This document shows positions 62,182 through 64,000 of a stretch of DNA of 64,000 bases, piece after piece. Positions within the stretch are counted from its first letter, which is position 1. Every line of letters begins with the position of its first letter. This DNA comes from an uncultured Eubacteriales bacterium (lineage in GTDB: Bacteria; Bacillota; Clostridia; Monoglobales; Monoglobaceae). The position numbers and the translations under genes are program-made. The stretch lies in the NCBI GenBank assembly GCA_958352815.1, contig CATWQA010000002.1, positions 88,150 to 152,149 on the forward strand, read 5' to 3'. The notes below the pieces were generated by a model. That model made no database searches, was not told the origin of the DNA, and saw only the letters and a list, made by a program, of their open reading frames with translations.

Positions 62182-62988
62182 ATGGCAAATACAACAGTAA
62201 ATGAAATTGCTTCCTATATTGAAGCCCTTGCGCCCAAAAGCCTTGCCGAAAGCTGGGATAACGTGGGGCTTCTTGTGGGAGACGGAGACGCAGAGGTAAA
62301 CACTGTATTTATCGGGCTGGATGCGACCACAGAGAACATAAACCAAGCCATTAAATATAATGCGGATATGATTATAACTCATCATCCTCTTATTTTTCCC
62401 ACAATAAACCGTGTTGTTGAGCAGGACGTTGCGGGAAGCATGATTATCCGCCTGATTAACAATAATATTTCCCTGTATAGCGCACACACTAATCTTGACA
62501 TAGCCGACGGCGGCATGAACGATATGCTTGCGGACAAGCTGGGTCTAATAAACGTGCGCCCCTTTACCGATGAGGAATGTATTGACAACTCAACGGGAAA
62601 GTCAACCGATAAAATAGGCAGGGTTGGAGCCTTGGAAACGCCTACCGAAATGGCTGACCTTGTGGACTATGTAAAAAGCGTTTTATGCTGCGGTTCTATA
62701 AGTTACGTGGGCGACCCGTCGGAGATTGTTTCAACGGCGGCTCTGTGCAGCGGCAGCGGCGGCGACTATATCTATAACGCATATAACGCCGGAGCGGACG
62801 TTTATATTACCTCCGAAATTAAGCATCACCAGGCAAGCCTTGCTCTGGAGCTGGGGATAAACCTTATTGACGCAGGCCACTTCGAGACGGAAAATATAAT
62901 TTGCGACTTTATGAAGGAATACCTTAGCCGTAAGTTCCCAAATCTAAAAATAGTAAAGTCTCAAGCCACACCATACAAAAGAAGATAG
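62182..62988 (+). CDS. Nif3-family dinuclear metal protein (YqfO type)
   Basis: 268 residues. Metal-binding blocks DMIITHHPLIFP, SLYSAHTNLDIADGG and LIDAGHFETENI. Often annotated as GTP cyclohydrolase 1 type 2 homolog; true activity uncertain. It lacks the long insert domain of B. subtilis YqfO. ATG at 62182 chosen because AAAGGA is 10 bases upstream and only 2-3 before the earlier ATG (62173). Confidence 0.9.
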   Translation: MANTTVNEIASYIEALAPKSLAESWDNVGLLVGDGDAEVNTVFIGLDATTENINQAIKYNADMIITHHPLIFPTINRVVEQDVAGSMIIRLINNNISLYSAHTNLDIADGGMNDMLADKLGLINVRPFTDEECIDNSTGKSTDKIGRVGALETPTEMADLVDYVKSVLCCGSISYVGDPSEIVSTAALCSGSGGDYIYNAYNAGADVYITSEIKHHQASLALELGINLIDAGHFETENIICDFMKEYLSRKFPNLKIVKSQATPYKRR

Positions 62989-62996
62989 ATAAATCT

Positions 62997-63017
62997 CAGG
63001 GCGGACAAACCGCCCTG
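62997..63017 (+). terminator. Hairpin after the Nif3-family gene
   Basis: CAGGGCGG pairs with CCGCCCTG around ACAAA, followed by TTGTTC. T-run is weak; partial terminator. Confidence 0.6.
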
Positions 63018-63046
63018 TTGTTCACTTAACTTACGGAGGGATAAAT

Positions 63047-63844
63047 ATGTCTGCAAATAAAGACCTAAACACTACATTTGATACTGTGGCGTCCCTATAT
63101 GATAAAATGCGTCCCGATTATCCTCCCGACGTTTATCAAGCCATATTTGATTATATCACGCTTGACAAAACCTGCAACGCAATTGAGATAGGAATAGGCG
63201 GCGGGCAAGCCTCCCTACCTATATTAAAAACAGGCTGTAACCTGACAGCAGTGGAATGCGGTCAACAATTTTCCGATTTATGCATAAATAAATTTGGGAA
63301 CTATAATAACTTTTCGGTTGTAACCGGAAAATTTGAAGACGTAGCTTTTCCGTGCGGTAAATATGACCTTATCTACTCGGCAACTGCGTTTCACTGGATT
63401 TCCGAAAGGATCGGATACACAAAAGTATTTTCACTTCTGCGCAACGGCGGAGTTTTTGCGCGGTTCGCAAATCACCCATATTCCTCTAAAGATAACCCCG
63501 ACCTAACGAATGAAATAAACAGGCTTTACGCCCAATACTATTACAAATTCTATAATAAAAGCCCCCAAGCACCAAATGAATACGGCGAAAAACAAGCCGA
63601 GCAAATTGCAAAAATTTCTGAAAAATACGGCTTTACGGATATAAAATATTATTTGTTTCACAGAACCAGAGTTTTTTCGGCAAAAGAATATGTCATGCTC
63701 CTGGGAACGTATTCAGACCATATAGCCATTGAAAAAAATATAAGACAAGAATTTTTCTCTAAAATTTCTGAGGCAATAAACGCTCACGGCGGCTCAATAA
63801 AAATCCATGACACCATAGACCTTGAGCTTTCGAGAAAACCTTAA
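63047..63844 (+). CDS. Class I SAM-dependent methyltransferase
   Basis: 265 residues, Methyltransf_11/25 type: FDTVASLYDKMRPDYPPDVY at the N-terminus, SAM motif AIEIGIGGGQASLPIL, acidic residue in LTAVECG, and motif IV YDLIYSATAFHWI. Substrate unknown. The AFHWI block is common in small-molecule methyltransferases of the UbiE-like group. Ribosome site ACGGAGGG. Probably its own gene behind the Nif3 hairpin. Confidence 0.85.
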   Translation: MSANKDLNTTFDTVASLYDKMRPDYPPDVYQAIFDYITLDKTCNAIEIGIGGGQASLPILKTGCNLTAVECGQQFSDLCINKFGNYNNFSVVTGKFEDVAFPCGKYDLIYSATAFHWISERIGYTKVFSLLRNGGVFARFANHPYSSKDNPDLTNEINRLYAQYYYKFYNKSPQAPNEYGEKQAEQIAKISEKYGFTDIKYYLFHRTRVFSAKEYVMLLGTYSDHIAIEKNIRQEFFSKISEAINAHGGSIKIHDTIDLELSRKP

Positions 63845-63884
63845 ACCTTAAATTAAAACATACCGGCGACAGATTTTAAAGGGG

Positions 63885-63924
63885 GTTAGGGGGATTTTTA
63901 CATGAAAAAATCCCCCTGACTTTT
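63885..63924 (+). terminator. Terminator of the methyltransferase gene
   Basis: GTTAGGGGGATTTTT (63885-63899) pairs with AAAAAATCCCCCTGAC (63905-63920), followed by TTTT. It shares its right arm with the rRNA terminator on the other strand. Confidence 0.75.
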
Positions 63925-63937
63925 ATGTCAAGGGGAT
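63904..63937 (-). terminator. rRNA operon terminator behind 5S rRNA
   Basis: On the minus strand ATCCCCTTGAC (63927-63937) pairs with GTCAGGGGGAT (63910-63920) around 6 bases, followed by six T. Confidence 0.88.
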
Positions 63938-63945
63938 AAATATTG

Positions 63946-64000
63946 TTCCGGCAGCGTCCTATGTTCCCGGGAGGTCGCCCTCCAAGTATTTTCGGCGCTA
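63946..64000 (-). rRNA. rrf: 5S ribosomal RNA, 3' part only
   Basis: The minus strand reads GCGCCGAAAATACTTGGAGG, then GCGACCTCCCGGGAA and TAGGACGCTGCCGGAA, the conserved 3' half of 5S rRNA including the helix IV/V arm. The gene continues past base 64000. The exact 3' end is estimated at 63946. A strong terminator follows, so this is the end of an rRNA operon entering from the right. Confidence 0.92.

Overview
The window looks like a chromosomal segment of a spore-forming, gut-type Clostridia bacterium (Firmicutes, moderate G+C). Evidence: AGGAGG ribosome binding sites with many TTG/GTG starts, TTGACA-17-TATAAT promoters, a YlbJ (SpoVV) sporulation protein, RemA, TrmK, a dgt-dnaG-rpoD cluster and an S-layer-homology (SLH) anchored pectinase. 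The pectin gene set resembles what is known of the pectin specialist Monoglobus pectinilyticus; that genus link is my inference from gene content, not a database result.

Layout. 1-2 kb: a sulfur operon, metY-cysK (cysK runs off the left edge), with a strong promoter, a candidate Rrf2 operator and a leader that can fold as an H-type pseudoknot. 2-5.7 kb: a small DUF6472 protein, an uncharacterised membrane protein, ylbJ, a divergent Rrf2 regulator with three cysteines, and an XRE regulator. 5.7-7.1 kb: archaeal-type aspartyl-tRNA synthetase. 7.3-17.7 kb: one long purine operon read leftwards, purL-punA-luxS-mtaD-purE-purM-purN-purO-AICAR transformylase. It uses split final steps instead of bifunctional PurH and carries SAH/adenosine recycling genes inside it. 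17.7-23 kb: an intergenic inverted-repeat element, an ECF sigma factor with a large membrane anti-sigma factor, holA, and a secreted SH3-NlpC/P60 hydrolase. 23.3-30 kb: the rightward housekeeping cluster yicC-remA-gmk-rpoZ-coaBC-priA-def, interrupted by repeats between gmk and rpoZ. 30-33.2 kb: an XRE regulator divergent from a secreted BspA-like leucine-rich-repeat protein, then repeat-rich intergenic DNA.

33.2-56.4 kb is a pectin utilisation locus. Two secreted PL1-type pectate lyases, one carrying three SLH domains, would cut pectin at the cell surface. An ABC importer (lipoprotein plus two permeases, no ATPase gene here) would bring in oligogalacturonides. Pectinesterase (CE8), polygalacturonase (GH28) and a GH43 enzyme, all without signal peptides, would finish depolymerisation in the cytoplasm. 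UxaC, UxaB, UxaA and KdgK convert galacturonate to KDPG; the KDPG aldolase is not in the window. A divergent AraC-family regulator sits beside uxaC. The locus appears to be three leftward transcription units: uxaC-kdgK; the two lyases; and permeases-lipoprotein-CE8-GH28-uxaB-uxaA-GH43.

56.4-64 kb: a cation efflux protein, rpoD, dnaG and dgt leftwards, then trmK, a Nif3-family protein and a methyltransferase rightwards, and finally the 3' part of a 5S rRNA gene on the minus strand with its terminator, marking the end of an rRNA operon. No CRISPR array, tRNA, transposase or prophage was seen.
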